A stretch of DNA of 64,000 nt. Source: Branchiostoma floridae (Eukaryota; Chordata; Leptocardii; Amphioxiformes; Branchiostomatidae). Under the pieces are notes generated by a model that was not told the origin of the DNA, did no database searches, and worked only from the letters and a program-made list of their open reading frames with translations. Position numbers and translations under genes: made by a program. This document shows, one piece after another, positions 48,372 through 63,645 of the stretch. Each line of letters opens with the position of its first letter. The stretch's first letter is position 1. The stretch lies in the NCBI RefSeq assembly GCF_000003815.2, contig NC_049990.1, forward strand, positions 12,059,754 to 12,123,753. The letters run 5' to 3'.

Positions 48372-49444
48372 ATGAATGATTCGTGACTAAAATCTGACAA
48401 TCAATATCCCATTGTTTTCATGCTGTAATACAATATTCATGATCAGTCACTATGGCTTGTTTCACTCGAGAACTTGAATACAATAATCCAACAAAAAATG
48501 ACATAGATGACAAATCACCATATTCTATATAATATCTCATTGTCGGACTTAACCAAAGTCAAACCAACTCTACCTGTCATGATTAAAACACTCTGCTCAA
48601 CAGAGTTCATAAAATTGTACATAAATAAGATATACCACAGAAAAATCTTATTTCTTACAGTATACATATTATAGCTTGGCAAAATGTACTTTGATAAAAA
48701 TATTATCACTTGTTTCCATCATCGTATCTTTCCATGTTAGAGTTAGCTTGAGGGTAATAAAATAGCAATGTCCAAAATACTAGTACCACTTAGAACTTGT
48801 AGGATTGTTCAATGAATGTTAGACACCAAGGCAATAAGACACACAATACATAAGTTTTGTCACTGACAAAAGATAATGAATGTTGTCTGCAGCATCTGAC
48901 CATCTACAAATTAAACTTACACTGTATGCAGTTATGATTGCTTCAGTAACTTTTTGTATCAGGAGCCTTTACTTAATATATGTAAAATAGAATAAGGTGA
49001 CAAGGAATAAAGCAATTCTTTCCAGAAGTGCAACTCTACCTCTGTATGGTTACTATAGATATGTAGAGAGAACCTTAAGTAGGCACAAAGATTTGATACA
49101 TAACATATGATTGTATACTAGTATAATATATTGGTTGTGAATTTTAAAAAACCCTGTTATCCAGTGACCCAACCTGATGAAATTATCAAGATATTTTATG
49201 ATTATATTAGGGATACACTTGAGAAATTCAATCTAATGAGAAAAATAAACTGTTATCCAACTTGAGTCATTTCAATCACAGAATTTGTGAGAAAAGTGAA
49301 GGAAGCCATCTACATGTACATCTGAACACACCAACCTTCTAGATTCTCGTCTACAGCACCTGGGTCAGATAGCTGAGAAGATTGAGAGATTCAAAGATTC
49401 TGGTGAATGAAATTTGCTAAGTTGGAGAACATTTTTTTCATGAT

Positions 49445-49450
49445 TTTATT
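49445..49450 (-). terminator. VWA8: Polyadenylation signal of VWA8
   Basis: AATAAA on the minus strand about 90 nt after the VWA8 stop codon (49540-49542). Confidence 0.6.
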
Positions 49451-49539
49451 TACCAAGACAGATGAACTTTCATGCTAATATTATAGTTACACTATGGACA
49501 CACTTGAGAATAGTATGTTGTTGGTAGTTAATGTATAAT

Positions 49540-52500
49540 CTATTTTGTAGCCAGCATGGTTGATGTGAAGATCTGCTGCAGGACCTGGGGGATGTTCTTG
49601 GTGTCCAGGCAGACAAAGGCCTTTCCTGCTGGGAGACTTCGAGTCAATCTGCAGGCAGAAAATAACAGTTTTGTCATAAGGAATAACGTAACTTATAGGA
49701 CCAAGTTGATTTGATTATATGGATGACATGAGCATGTAAATAGAAGAAGTCTTTAGGAACTGACCTAGTCAAAGATACCCTTAGCTTGCTAAGGGACTTT
49801 CAGAAACTATGCCCAAAGGAAAACTCGAATTGGCAGGCAGAACAAAATTATACTGATTTCACAAGTTAAAACACATCTGAAATAAACAATTGAGAACTGA
49901 AAATTTTCACTTTTCTGACTGATGCCACAAACTATGGCCCCTCATACCCGAAAGCAAACCTGATTCAAACCACTTTTTTTCATGATGACAATTTGCAAAT
50001 ATGGCTTATCACAAAACTTTTCAAGACTACCTCTATGGCTGGTTCAGAAAAATTAGACAGGAATCCATCATGGTGAGTTCATGATGACAATCTTGGCTTA
50101 AGAAAACGGATGAAACAGTTTTGCTTTTTGCATCATGAACATAGCCTAATATATTATCAGTACATGCCTTTCTGCCTGGTCTCCCAGTGTTCCAATGAAC
50201 AAGGCGAAGGCATTAACGTTCTCATCTGCTGTCAGTGCCTTTGAGAAGAGTCGGGGAGAGATGCCGTATCTGTCCAGGTTAGCATCGCTTAACACGATCA
50301 CAAAGTACTCATCTGCCTCATCCTGGAATACAGCAGGGAAAATACAACACATTTCATCATTAGAATGTACATGTATCTTCTTTGTGCAATTAGAAAATCT
50401 TACACATTTATAACCAGGGGTGCCTAAGCATTTGCACGAACCCTATGAAATTCGTACGAATATTATGTGATACACACGAACCACTATGCGAAAACGCACA
50501 AATATTATGAAATTTGTACGAATTGATTTGTGCGTATTTCATAAGATTTGTGCATTTTTGCATAGTGATTCGTGCAAATTTCATAAGATTCGTGCGCTTT
50601 TGCATAGTGATTTGTGCATATCACATAATATTTGTACAAATTTCCTAGGGTTCGTGCAAATGCTTAGGCAGCCTGTTTACTGAGTTTATGTTACATTTTT
50701 GTAATCAGTTCAGTTCAGTTTTTCTTATGTCATACAGTATACATGTACTTTTGTTGACTTTATGTTATTTGATGGTTTTAATTTGTAATGTTGATGGACG
50801 ACTCCAGGAAGAATAGAGTTATGATAATAATTGTAACTCTAATTGGAGATCGAAATAAACAAACAAACCCCTGAAAAATGTCTTCAGAAGCAAGAAGTTG
50901 AACATGTACATTGTACATTAGTAGTATACAGGCTAGTATATATACTTTGCATGCAAGTTGCCATATTAGGACAATGTCACAAATTCCCAACCATAATTAG
51001 TTACAATGTACACTCACGTAGGCAGGAAGAATACATTTGACAAACATATAGAAGATATGCTTACAAAAGAGCCCAGTCTACTGAAAGAGCTACAAGTAAC
51101 AGACGTCAAACATAATGTAGCCCTACTCATACCTTTACAATGTTGGAGATGGCATGTTCTGTGGCCTCTAAAGTGTGGTCTCCACTCATACAGAACTGGG
51201 AGTGGGCATGCATAGTCTGAAAAATGGAACACTTGTGATTAGCTGAACAAAAGTGTCAACAGTTGGGTGGGTGGCGTAGCGGCAGGATGTCTGATCTGGA
51301 ACCCAGAGGTCCGGGGTTCAAATCCACTGATATGTCATTGATCGTTATCCTTGGGAAAGGCACTTCACTACATAGAAAAATACAGATACTTGTTGTTCGA
51401 GTTGCATACCTTGAGTGCATCCAGTCTGTCCTTGTTGTTTTGTGGCATCTTCTTCTCTGTGATGACAGGAATGTTGTAACCATCTCCAGAGTGACCATAG
51501 ATCTCAAACTGGTAATGGAAAAAGTGAGGTAGTGAGAAATACTCTACATTTCATTACATAACAAAACGTAACATTAAATACTCACAAGATAAGACACAAA
51601 AGTCACCTAACATGGTTGGAAAATGTCCAATGGTTGAATGGTTATCAGTCAAATAGTATCTTTGTTTCAGAAATGTAGCAGTATAGCAGAAAACAGGGAA
51701 AAATTAATCTAAAACTTGAACAAACTTAAAAGGCAAAATATATTACATTCTTCTAGATAATAAATATTTGTATGAACTCTATCCCACTATCTTGCATTGC
51801 CTAATATGACAATGGGTGGTTTCTTGAATGCATTTCAGTAACTGCCTAAACATGGACTTGATTTCAATACAGCCTGTACTATTTTTCTCATGCAATTAAT
51901 ATCTTCAAAGAGTTGAAGATGAAATCTACCTTGAATTTCTGCTCGTACCCCTCGAAAGCCTCCATGACCATACAGGCGGCCTCCATCATTCTCTCCAGAC
52001 GTCCGTCCATCCCGTTAAAGCGGTACATGCTGCCGCTAACGTCCACGACAAGACGTAACCTCTTGGGTTTCTCCTGTGGGGCGCCCAACTGATTTGGGGG
52101 AATAGGAAGAACACTATGATCATGTTTGTCAAAATTATTTGTTCCCTTGTTTAGAACATTGTAGTGCCTAGTGACACATATGGCAGCAAGTTTCTTTGCT
52201 GTTTCAGTAGCAGGGCATATTTTTACACAGAGGGTTTGCTAGCCATTCCCTTTTTACTTGGGACCCCCATTGGACATCTCAGTATTGTAATTACGATTTT
52301 AAATCCATAATATAACAATTGTGTTAAAAAAATTCTCAAAATTTGTGATAAACTTGTGACATCAGTCTAGCACTTGACAATCATCTAATTTCAAAGGTCA
52401 CGGAAAAGTCTCAGTGCCATTTTAACCTGTATAACTTTAAACTACCATTTCAAAGAATACAGAATGCTTCCTTTAAAGCGCCCACAGACTTCAGCAGGTT

Positions 52501-55500
52501 AACATATTTTGTTATGGCGTATTTTATTACCTGGATGTCTAACCTACATCGACGTATATTGTTATTTGTTATTGGGTGGGCCGACTAGTCTCTCTTGGCA
52601 GCCAGGGGCTGAATTGCGAGGAGCTTACAATAGGCTAGGGCAGGGCTATATCGCAAGGGTCTGGAGCAGTTGCCATTTGGGTGCTAACTCAGGTGACCTC
52701 AATACAACAGTAATTGCCCCAGTTGTGGCCATAGCACTGTAGGGTTGAACCACTCACACCGGGAAGGACCCCTACTCTTTTCGAGCAAGACTTTGTAAGA
52801 CTGTATACCTCAGGTTCCTGTTCCCCCCTCCTTTTGTAGATAGCCTTCTCCCCCGTCAGTCCTTCAATCAGTTTAGCCTCGTCCAGGTCCCCTGATGTCT
52901 GGTGCTTCAGCCACTGGCGCTCTTTACTCTTAGCCTGGATACAGTTTAAACATCATGATTATTGTTTACACCACTGCAGTTGTTAAAAACTTCAAATTGA
53001 TTTCTTATTCTCACACATACAGCTGTAGATAGCATAACATCAACTCTCATAATTCCACCAGTTGCCAGAGTCTAAAGTGATTCAAAGAATGTAGCATTTG
53101 ATTCAGAAATTCTAAAATATGTACACTTCAGATACTTAGGTGTTGAAGACAATCTTGAGAGGACCTCTATAACTGTAAACATTTTCTTGGTGTCCGAGTA
53201 TCATGGCCCACATGGGAATTATAATAGTGGATGCTACCTATCAACATAAAACAGTCAACATAAAACTGTCATCTTAAAGTGTTATGATATATTCATTCTA
53301 ATGGTTTTGTGACACTGTAAATATGTCTCCTGTGTATGCAATATTCTTCAGTACAAAATTGTTTCACCCATTAACTTGAAAGCACTACGACAACCTGATT
53401 TTTTCTCCTACTGTAAAATAAAACCACAAAAGTATGTATATATTACAATGTATATAAATAGACTTAGAGTAAGTCTCCATATCTTACCTGCAGACTGTCC
53501 AGGATGACACGTAGAGACTGCACCTGTCTCTTCACTCCTCCTGAGATCTTCTCATACGACTCAGCATCATACTTACTCATCTTTATCTCTCTCAACCTGA
53601 AACAATAGATCTTGTCAACTTCTGGAATATGATTGTTTCAAAGTGAGTGCATCAGTGAGGGACAGAAAAACAAAAGCAAACTTGCAAGGTTGACCTATTG
53701 CTAGAGTACAATGGAATCCAACATGTACTTCTTACCTTTCTTCAAAAGCTTTCTTGGCCATTTCTCTGGCTGCCCTTTTAACCTGATCCAAAAAAAGGGG
53801 AAAAGAAACATTTTAATGATAATAATGATCATAATAGAGTAGAAAAGACTATATCTACGAGGGGGATCACTGCGCGACACTCAACTGGCTCCATTTTACA
53901 CCTGGTCCATTTCACACCTGACTCAGTTCAAACACCTTTAAATCAAAAACCAAAATTAGTTCAGAGCTGTTTTTTGCAACATTACCCATAGAGATATGAA
54001 TCATTACATATGCAAAATTTCATCTAGATCAGACAACTGGAAGTGGGTCAGGTGGATTACTTCTTGAACGCCCCTCGTATCAGTGTATGTTCAACAATGT
54101 TTGTGTTTCTACTTCTAGTAAGAGCAAGGAGGTTATATATGGACATCTATATGTACTGTGTGCATTCATTGCATGTAAGATATTCCAAGCTGTATATTGC
54201 TACAAATGTACCATGCAAATCTACTTTCATTGCACTTGTAAGTATCGCAATCTGTGTGGGACATGCCACATGGGAATACAAGGAATACTACTTCAACCAT
54301 TGCTTCATCTTCATATGATGTAGCATGATTTTCCACTGGATGGCTGTTCACACAACATATATTGAATTCAGCACCAAGGACAGACCTTGATTAGACTAAC
54401 ATTTTTCTAATCCTTTTACATGTTACAACATGTACTATGTAAAGGAAAGAAGTGTGTTACCTCCTCTGGAACCTGTTCTTTCTCCCAGTCAGGTACCTGG
54501 TACACAGGGTTTCCCCCATCCAGTCTGTAGGGACCACCAATACCTCCTAACCCTGCTGTATCTCTGCCACCTGGGGAGACATTATGGGGAGACATTATAG
54601 AATCACTATATAATAGTCCATGCAGGTAGATTATTTTTAGCCTAAGAAATGTCAATCTTTTACAGCCCAATCAAATTAAAAGAAGTGCAAGCAAACTATA
54701 TAAACAACAGTGCAGAGCCAGCGGAGTAAGATTTATCCAGAATTATTTGAAACACCTGCATGGTATACATAGGAAAATATATTACATAATGTCTAGAAAT
54801 AAGAGGTTGGTAGATGCTACTTATCATTGCAGGCTAAAATGTGACCCGATGAAATATGATACTACATTGCAGTGCTAGACTACATGGCATTTTAAAAGAC
54901 AAAATGATGTAAGTTGTTACCTGTTCCACCTGCCCATGTGTTCCCACCTACATGTGGAGCACCTGTAGGATCCACCTTTCCATGTTTGGGGCTTTCTGGT
55001 TTCTTCCCAAGTTCACGTTCATAGGTTACCTACATACGCCACAAAGAGTCCAAATAAAGTTGTGTGTCTGCCAAGCATAGAATACTAACAGACATTCTTT
55101 GTTTCAATATTCTCTATAAGGATTATACCTTTCAAACAAAAGCAACAAGTGAGTGAAAATGCTTTCAGTTAGAGAAACACATTTGCACCTGAAGGGGTCT
55201 GCCATCCTGTTGACCAATCATGTGCCTCCATTCCCCAAGGGACCTCTCCAGATTGGCCAATCCCGTCTCCCACAGCCTGACACACCCTCCTGCGTCCACG
55301 GTAACCAGCCCCTCACGGCTGGCTGTTGCCATGACAACGTTGACATCAGACATGTTGGCCAGCCAGGAGACATACGGAGACACTGATTGGGCTCTATAAA
55401 TAGCAAAACATATGGCACAAATCATATAATGTTGCAAGGATATATTTGTCTAAGATTACGACAAAAAAATCAGCAATTTTTTCCTGAGTTGTTTAAGTCT

Positions 55501-58500
55501 TGATGCAATACAATTTCATTGAATGAGCAACACGGATATTTCTAAGAAGTGATATCAAACCTCACCTTGGGATTGGAATATAGCGAACCTTCTTGGCACC
55601 CATGTCTACAACTTCTAGTAAGCCAGCAAAACTGTGGGTCAGGTGACCAAGTTCTCCTATAAATAAAGTCTAGATTTAGTTCCAAAAACATGTTTCCCTC
55701 TCAAAATATAGATATAGTCAAACCTGTCTATAGTGGGCACTCAGGGGACTGGAGAAATGTGGCCACTATAGACAGGTGGCCACTATAGAGAAAACGATGA
55801 TCTATTGACCACGAGCAATAAATGACATGATTTCAGTACTGACTATAATCTTTTTCACCAAGTAACATTGTCTCGATCATCTCAACATCCAACTGACCCT
55901 GCCAAAGTCAAATCTACCAAAAATGATTGATATTTCCATGCGCAGTTATTTAAAATTTGATTATTTAGAAATTCTCAAACAGAACCTTTGAGTTCTTTCG
56001 GTGCCTTCCAATGAGGAACAATCCTGACGACTTGTCCTGAGCCAGGGAGGACCTCTGTCTCTCTGTTGGGAGGTTTGGGTCTGCCCTTAAAGAACGGGTC
56101 TTGCTTGGTGGGGTCTTCATTTTCATCCTCTGCTTTTCTCGGGAAAGTGTAAACTTCATTCCCAGACTGTGAAAAGAAAGAAGAAAAAATGATCTATTAT
56201 TGAAAGCATTCATCATATCAACCTTATTCATGGCATATATCCCTCTATATATTGCCATTTACCTAGAAATTCATTTGAGACCCGGCTCGCCAGAATGTGT
56301 TACGGAAATGGGGTCTTCTGATTGGTTGATGTTGCCTTGCTATATGGTAATTCAGGTTAAGTCCTGATCGATTCAGTTCAAGTTTTGTAAAGTTTAGTCT
56401 TTCATTCCAAATGTTTTAGCCATCACATACAGAGGTGAATCAAAAATGAATGCTGAATTTCAAAATCTTACCAGTAACTCGGGGAAGCCAATGATAATGG
56501 AAGCATAGTTGGCCTCGTCTCCGACAATCCTGTTGGGAGAACTGATCTTCTGATCCAGCGCTGTGCTCAGCTGACTGTCAGAGAGACCTTCCCTTCCGAC
56601 CGCATTCACTTGAGCAGGCTTCACAAGGAGAGTTTCCTGGCCAACTAGCAAACAGACAAAAAAGAGTGGATTTTTGTTTGCAAATCTTATGCTGAAAGAA
56701 GCCTTTAAACATATAACGTTATTGCGTGCACCAATAGGATCGTCTCATCTGTTGTGTTCACTGATTTAAATCATCACTAACTCAAACTGTATAAACCAAT
56801 GAGCAGTTTTGTGGTGCAACTATAATCATTATAGTAAAATGCATCCATCAAAAATGTTTAAACAAGCTTTCAACATTAGATGATAAGAGGACATTAATAA
56901 TAAATTTACGATTTTTGCCTCTTTTGAACTATTCACAATCATTATACTGCATACTGTATTTTCAATATTCTTTCACTTTATCTAAATTGTGATAGCTACA
57001 TTGTGTGACAAATTAAAGCAGGTTGCTAGCATTAGATAAAACTATCATGTACAAAAGCTTACCAACTATCCCATCTTCATTGATGGCATGTAATTGGCTC
57101 ACAGGAGAACCTTCATATGGTCTTGTTAGGAGAAACTTCCTGGAATAAAGTATTTCATATACATATCTTCAGTATACAAACTGTTTTTGAGCAATCTGTA
57201 TGAAATTGCACATATACATTCAAGGAACTCGCTGAATATCTAACTACAGGTACGAGTAGCTCTTTGCAAAACCTTGGACATAGCAAGTTTTTGGTTATTT
57301 CCTTTAAAAAAATCATAATTGATAAGACATCACAACAGAAAATGACACCATTGTACATTGTATTCACAAAACAATATTAAGATGGCAACTCCACAGTTAC
57401 AACTCATGTACATTGGTACTTATGAGATTCTTTACATAAAAGATACTGAATGTCCTACTTGTTTTTATCTGCATCTGTGAGCAGGAAGTGATCAGCTGAA
57501 ACCAGGTGGACGTCTGCTATGGTCAGTGGGACGGACACAGAGTAGGCCGTACCATCCAGGACATTCACCACGTCCAACTTGTTCCTGTTAGGACATTCCA
57601 TAAATTCTGTATCTGTATCTATATAGCCGGTATAACCGCCGTTCGGCATAACACACCAGCTTCGAAATATGTTTTATCTATAACATTCTATTCATTACTG
57701 CTGTCATTGACATTTTATGACATGTATCCATCAATGGTAGTTTCTATAACATTGTGGCATGTCATTATTCGTAGTGTTTTTTATAATTTTGTTTTTCAAT
57801 TTTAAGGAAGCTACTTTCAAATTGATATTACGTACAATACATGCAATGCTATGCTTCATATAAAATGTCATAATGTTGGAAGGGGTTGCAAGTTGCAACC
57901 ACCAAGATTTGGACATTACAGTAATTCACTCTTAATTGTTATGCATGTATATTATTCATATAATATGAAAAGTAAAAGGGAAAAGAAAACATTGAGTTAT
58001 TCAAATTCAGCAACTTCTTTCTACTCTGAAACTTCTTACCCATTTTCTTGAAAGAAGACGACCCAGTTCTCATCAGCAAATTCAGAGCACATTTTGTACT
58101 TCTCCTTAAGTGTGAAAAAAAAAAGAATTAGTGTTAAGATATTATGTCTTATTGTATCTACTAGTATATGATAGTATCAAGACTTATTATTACCAGACAG
58201 TGTCAAATGTTTCCATTTTCACATCATATATATAAATAATTGTACCATCTGAGGAACATTTTAAGGAATTAATACAGGTAATGATACTGAACAGTAACTG
58301 TTGCTGCATTTCAAGATGGTAATACATTACTTTCCATTGGACATCTGTTCATACAACATTAGTTCAGAACCAAGGACAGCACTTCACTTTTTTTCTAGAT
58401 TAGACAGCAAATGCTTAAAAGAGTACTTAAAAGAATGAGCGAATAACTTTTAAAGATCAGTCCTTCAGAAATCATATAAAATGCATCCAACTTAAAGATT

Positions 58501-61500
58501 GGTCTGGCTTTTTTCACTCATAAATTAGATGTATTACAAGCTTCAGGCCCATTAAATCATTGTTACCTGTTCACTGAAGTAGCTGGAGACCTTCCTTGTA
58601 GCATTCTCCACCACATTGGTGAGAAACAGTCTCCTGAGGTCCCCTGTCATGCTGTCAATCAGTAACACTACATTGGTCTGAAACAGTGTTTAATATATAA
58701 ACATTAGGTGGAAGTTACAGTTACTAACAGTGTTTCTCTTTTCTACATCTTCACTATACTGTGATCATAAACTAAGATTCCTTTTGTAACCAGATTCATT
58801 TTGTGGCTCTTAAAACACATACACCTGGTATGTAGTACTCATTTTCCTTTTTGTAAATAATTTGGGGGATTTGTAGTTGTAATTTTTCTTTATATGAATA
58901 CATGTAATTTGAGGAATATCTCATTGACACCATAGTGCCTTTCAAGAACTTTGAAGGCAATAAGAAATCTAATGTTATAAAAACTAATATTATAAGCAAA
59001 TTCCACAAAGCAAATGGTTGGAATCCTTCCTATTGACTACCATTTGAACTTTTCACTAATGTTGTCTGTTTAAGACAAACCTTTTCTTCATGTAGAAGCA
59101 CCTGGCCTTCTAAGGGACCTCCGAGCGCTGCCACCTTCACACTGGGCTGCCATGACCTCAGACCGGGAAAGACATCGTAAAGGTCAATCTGTCGTATGGT
59201 CTTCCCATTGGTGTTCATACTGTAGACTGAGATGGGGTTCAGGGTGGTCACATGAACTATGTCAGACGCGGACCCTGAAAAAAACAAAAATGATGGATTA
59301 CTTTCATTATAACAACTTAATATTGTAAACAATGTCATTTGAATGTACATATACATGTACCAGATATGAAAATCCTTACTGAACCTCCTATCTATATTGA
59401 TTGTATAAAATAGAGCCTTAGTGTAGTACATAATAGATTTATGTTATCAGTTAGTAGTCTGTTCAGGCGTCTGTTGCAACAATCTGGATTTGTTTCACAT
59501 TGTATACTGTGTTTCTTCAAATATTGCATATGCTTAAACCTACATGTATTCTTACGTTACCAGTTTAGTTCTACTATATAGCTAGTTGTCTTATACAATA
59601 TACTTGGTTTCTCTTATATTTATTTATATTGTACTTATACAATATACTAGTACTTAGTTTGCCTTACATTGTACTCTTTTACAAATGTTGTGCAATAAAC
59701 TTTGACTTGACTTGACTTGACTTTAAAAAGCTTCATAGAGATGCAAGGAAATATATCATTATGATAGTCTCAGAAGCTCTGTAACCTTTTGTACTCTGTT
59801 ACTAGCTTAACCCTTGTCCAGCTGGTGTTTTTTCACCAATATACCCTCCCTGTACTGACTGCTTAACCTGATTGGCTGTTCATATCTGCATGTGACCTGT
59901 CCTTGGTACTGATTGGTTGATTATATCTGCTTGTCACCTGTCCACCTATATCATTTGTGCTAACTGGATGCTCATGTCTGTATGTTACTATTCTTGTTAC
60001 TGATTTGCTGTTCATGTCTAAGCATGACTGTCCTTTGTGCTGATTTCTGTCCTTTGTGCTGAATTTTGTCCTTTGTGCTGATTTCTGTCCTTTGTGCTGA
60101 TTTGCAGTCCATGGCTGCATGTGTCCCTGCTGCTTATTTGTTGTCCCTGTCTGCATGTGACTGTCCTTGGTGCTGATTGGCTGTTCATATCTGCATGTGA
60201 CTGTCCTTGGTGCTGATTGGCTGTTCATATCTGCATGTGACTGTCCTCGTCACTGATTGGCTGATCATGTCTGTATGTGACCTCTCTTTGGTACTGATTG
60301 ATCTTAATGTAACTATCCCTGATCCTAATTGGCTGTTCATGTCAACTGTTCTTTGTGCTGATTGGTTGCCCATGCCTGCCTATGACTTCAGGCTATAACA
60401 AGTAAGCATTCTGCATTATGACAGGTTTTACATGTCCTACCTTTGGTGACTGCCACATCCCCAATGATGTTGGTCTCGTGGGTGGGGATGTACCAGTGGG
60501 CCACCAGCTCACTAAACTCTGTAGACCTGTCCTCCATTCTCTCCATTGGGAACTTGTACAGAGGCATTGTCACAGGGCCCTTCATTGGGAAATATAGGAA
60601 AAGATTTTCTCAGTTAGTTTACAGATTGGTACTTCTGTGGCATAAGCTGAACTGTAACAACAAAAACAAGGACTTTCTCCAACAATGGAGCCAATTGAGG
60701 GGGGGGGGGTCGGGGTTGGGTTGGGGGGTTTAGGCGTTTCATGACCATATTATAAATGTGATCAAATAAAAAGGGGTAAATCCAACCAAAAATAAGTTGG
60801 TAGACATCACTGTTTACAGTGTAAAGCATAATCATATCAAATGTATTGTTTTTAGAGTTTATCAACTTCTTTAAAATAATATTGTCCTAAAATTGCAGTT
60901 ACTCACATAAATGCTACATTTAGTAGAGGGATGTTTCCCAATTATACATGCATCCTAGCAAGATGGGTAACATTAATGTACATAATGTACAGTATAGTTG
61001 TTTAAGTTTGTCACAAACACTTACCCTGATCTTCAGATGTCTCTCCTCCTCCACTGGACATAGAAGTTTCCTCTTACTGCTGCCTCCAGTCTGGATGTTC
61101 CATTGAGAAACAAGTTTGGGGGCCGGTAGGGTGAATCTATGACAAATACATTTCATGCATTTGTCAATGTCAACCCTCAAAGTGTGTATGGTCAAGCACA
61201 AATAGGAATTTCTCCACCTATAGTTGGATTGTTCAAATATCGCACAATCTCCACAGAAATTAAGCTTGGGAATANNNNNNNNNNNNNNNNNNNNNNNNNN
61301 NNNNNNNNNNNNNNNNNNNNNNNNNNNNNNNNNNNNNNNNNNNNNNNNNNNNNNNNNNNNNNNNNNNNNNNNNNAGAGAAATTGCTAATTTATGATAATT
61401 ATGTTTTTTTTTAATATTATTCATATCCTAATGTGATTTTCTTCTGTTTGTGTTAAGCTGTGAAAGTTGACTTTGGAAAAACTAATGCCATAATTACTGA

Positions 61501-63593
61501 TATGATCTTGCTGTTTGCAGGTTCTGTGTTTGTCTAGCTCTCATTCAAATACACTCACAAAAACATAAGGCCTAGCTAAAGCTACATGTAGCTTACAAAC
61601 ACTGTGCTGTAATCATGCATATCAAAATTAATCTGTGAACACTTTAACTTGGTTTGCAAAACCTGTGGTTTTCATGTAGATAAAATACAATCATCAATTT
61701 ATGATACTTGATATATATCCAACAGTTGCCTGATATCAATTTCAAAGTTCAAATTAACTGATGGTATGAAATTTCTTTAACATCAAGGTATCTTTTCTGA
61801 GATGATAAGATGATTCAACAAGTAATCGACACATTTTTGAAAAGCAAGAACAGGCAGACACAAACACTTCGTGAATCACAGATTTTAATAGCATTTTTCT
61901 TTATTGAAGAGTTCAAATTCACGTATTAGGAAACCAAGTCAAAGTTTCACTCTACAGTCAATACAATATCTCCTCAATAAACCTCTCGGAATAAGTCATG
62001 TACATTCTGATGAAGACAAGCACATGTTACATGTATCAGCTACAGGCCAACTACTGTTACTTATGGTAACAGTAACTGTAGAAATTCAAACTGATGTTTA
62101 GAAAGGGTCAAAAACAATTGTTTAGCCTCGCCTCTTTCCTTTTCTACTTTACATGTACTATTACCTACTTAGACAAAAAAATCCATCGACATCTCCTTCA
62201 TCATGATTTACTTTGAAGGAAAACTGACTACACTGTTCTGATTTTTCTGAAATTTAGTGGACTTGCACATGCAAGCAAACTTGAGTAAAGTATGAGGTTA
62301 CAAACACCTGGGACACTTCTTCCTGAGTGAAAAATCATATTTTACTGAGAGATTTAATAATGCCCTACATGGTCTATCACAATACATAATTAATGCACTG
62401 GCTCATGTTTAAAAGTCCTTTTTCTACCAGAGAGTTCTAAAATCTAAAATCAGTTTTGTTATATTACAAGCATTGTTGACTTCACAACATTTCATAATTC
62501 ACATTACATCAATTTCTTATGCCTGATACAGGCAGATATGATCAAATATACCAGGTATGAGTACATTGTACTTTGTAGAGATCTCACAGTTACACCATTA
62601 CTCTGAAGGATAGATAGGCTTACAGTTTGATAACAATTCTAAAAGAATTCAGAGAGAGACAGTAATAGACCATTCCTGGCTGTCCATCATAATTTAGCAG
62701 TTCAACCAATAATAGCATAGCAATTAGGAGTTCAACCTATGGGAGAGTGGCTGCATGCAGATCCATAAAAAATTGCATTTTGTATGTTAATGTTAATGTT
62801 GCATTTCTATGTTTTGATATGTTTCTATGTTTTGTCGGCAGGGCTATGTGTCTCTCTAGATCTAAACATCCATGTAATCTTATTATGGAAGCTCATCTGT
62901 GTTGGTAGTAATCATAGTACAATGCTAAACTTTCTTCCATCACAATGGTATATATACACACAGATCAAATATCCAACACAACAGTCTATATACACGACAA
63001 CTTTCGCCTTCTTCAGTATCAATACTGATGACCAATAACTTAAACTTGCGAGAGTTACAGACAGTAATAAGATCATGACTGTCTGTAACTCTCGCAAGAC
63101 TATTGATACTGTAGAAGGTGACAGTGGTCGTCGAAAATTTGATCCGTGTATTGTGTTATTACAAGAAAGTTTAGCGTTATACTGTCCATGTATCTTATGT
63201 GACCTGCACAAAGAAAACTGGTGCTTACTCTTTAGCGAGGTTGACACTGTCAGGCCGTGCCCCTATAGGGATGCCATGTTTCTGTAGGGTGGACACCAGT
63301 ACTTCCTGCATCTCTTTGTTGTAGGAGTCAAAGTCAAAGACGTTTCCCACAACACTGGCCAGGCCTTCATCTGGGAATTGCTGGTGAGGGAAATACAAAA
63401 CTTTTAGCGAGAGCTTTCGATATATTACAGTAACAGTACCGCAGTACATGTGTGTAATATTTGTAATAGATCAACTCTGACTCCAACTTTTTGTGAGCCT
63501 TCTCAGAAGGTAAAAATATTGTAATTGTCCATCTGAAATATAAAAGTATCATCATATTTAAGTAAATGAGAACATCTAGGAAATAACTTCAGT

Positions 63594-63645
<52 letters not shown>

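Larger units (their letters stand above)
46691..49539. other. Region between the glycosyltransferase 5' end and VWA8 3' end
   Basis: The first few hundred bp are the likely glycosyltransferase promoter. ATTGG words (inverted CCAAT) cluster at 47,880-47,985. A Penelope-like 3' segment with a hammerhead-like core lies at 48,335-48,378 (minus). A minus-strand frame at 47353-47541 is not recognised and has no clear splice partners. The VWA8 3' UTR and poly(A) signal are at the right end. Confidence 0.45.

Noticed and set aside
51264-51330. Possible tRNA gene
   Set aside because: Same reason: tRNA-like boxes followed by a SINE-type body.
59863-60228. 121-aa minus-strand frame with repeated NQHKGQ-like words
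   Set aside because: It is a translation of the 40-bp and 20-bp minisatellite in a VWA8 intron.
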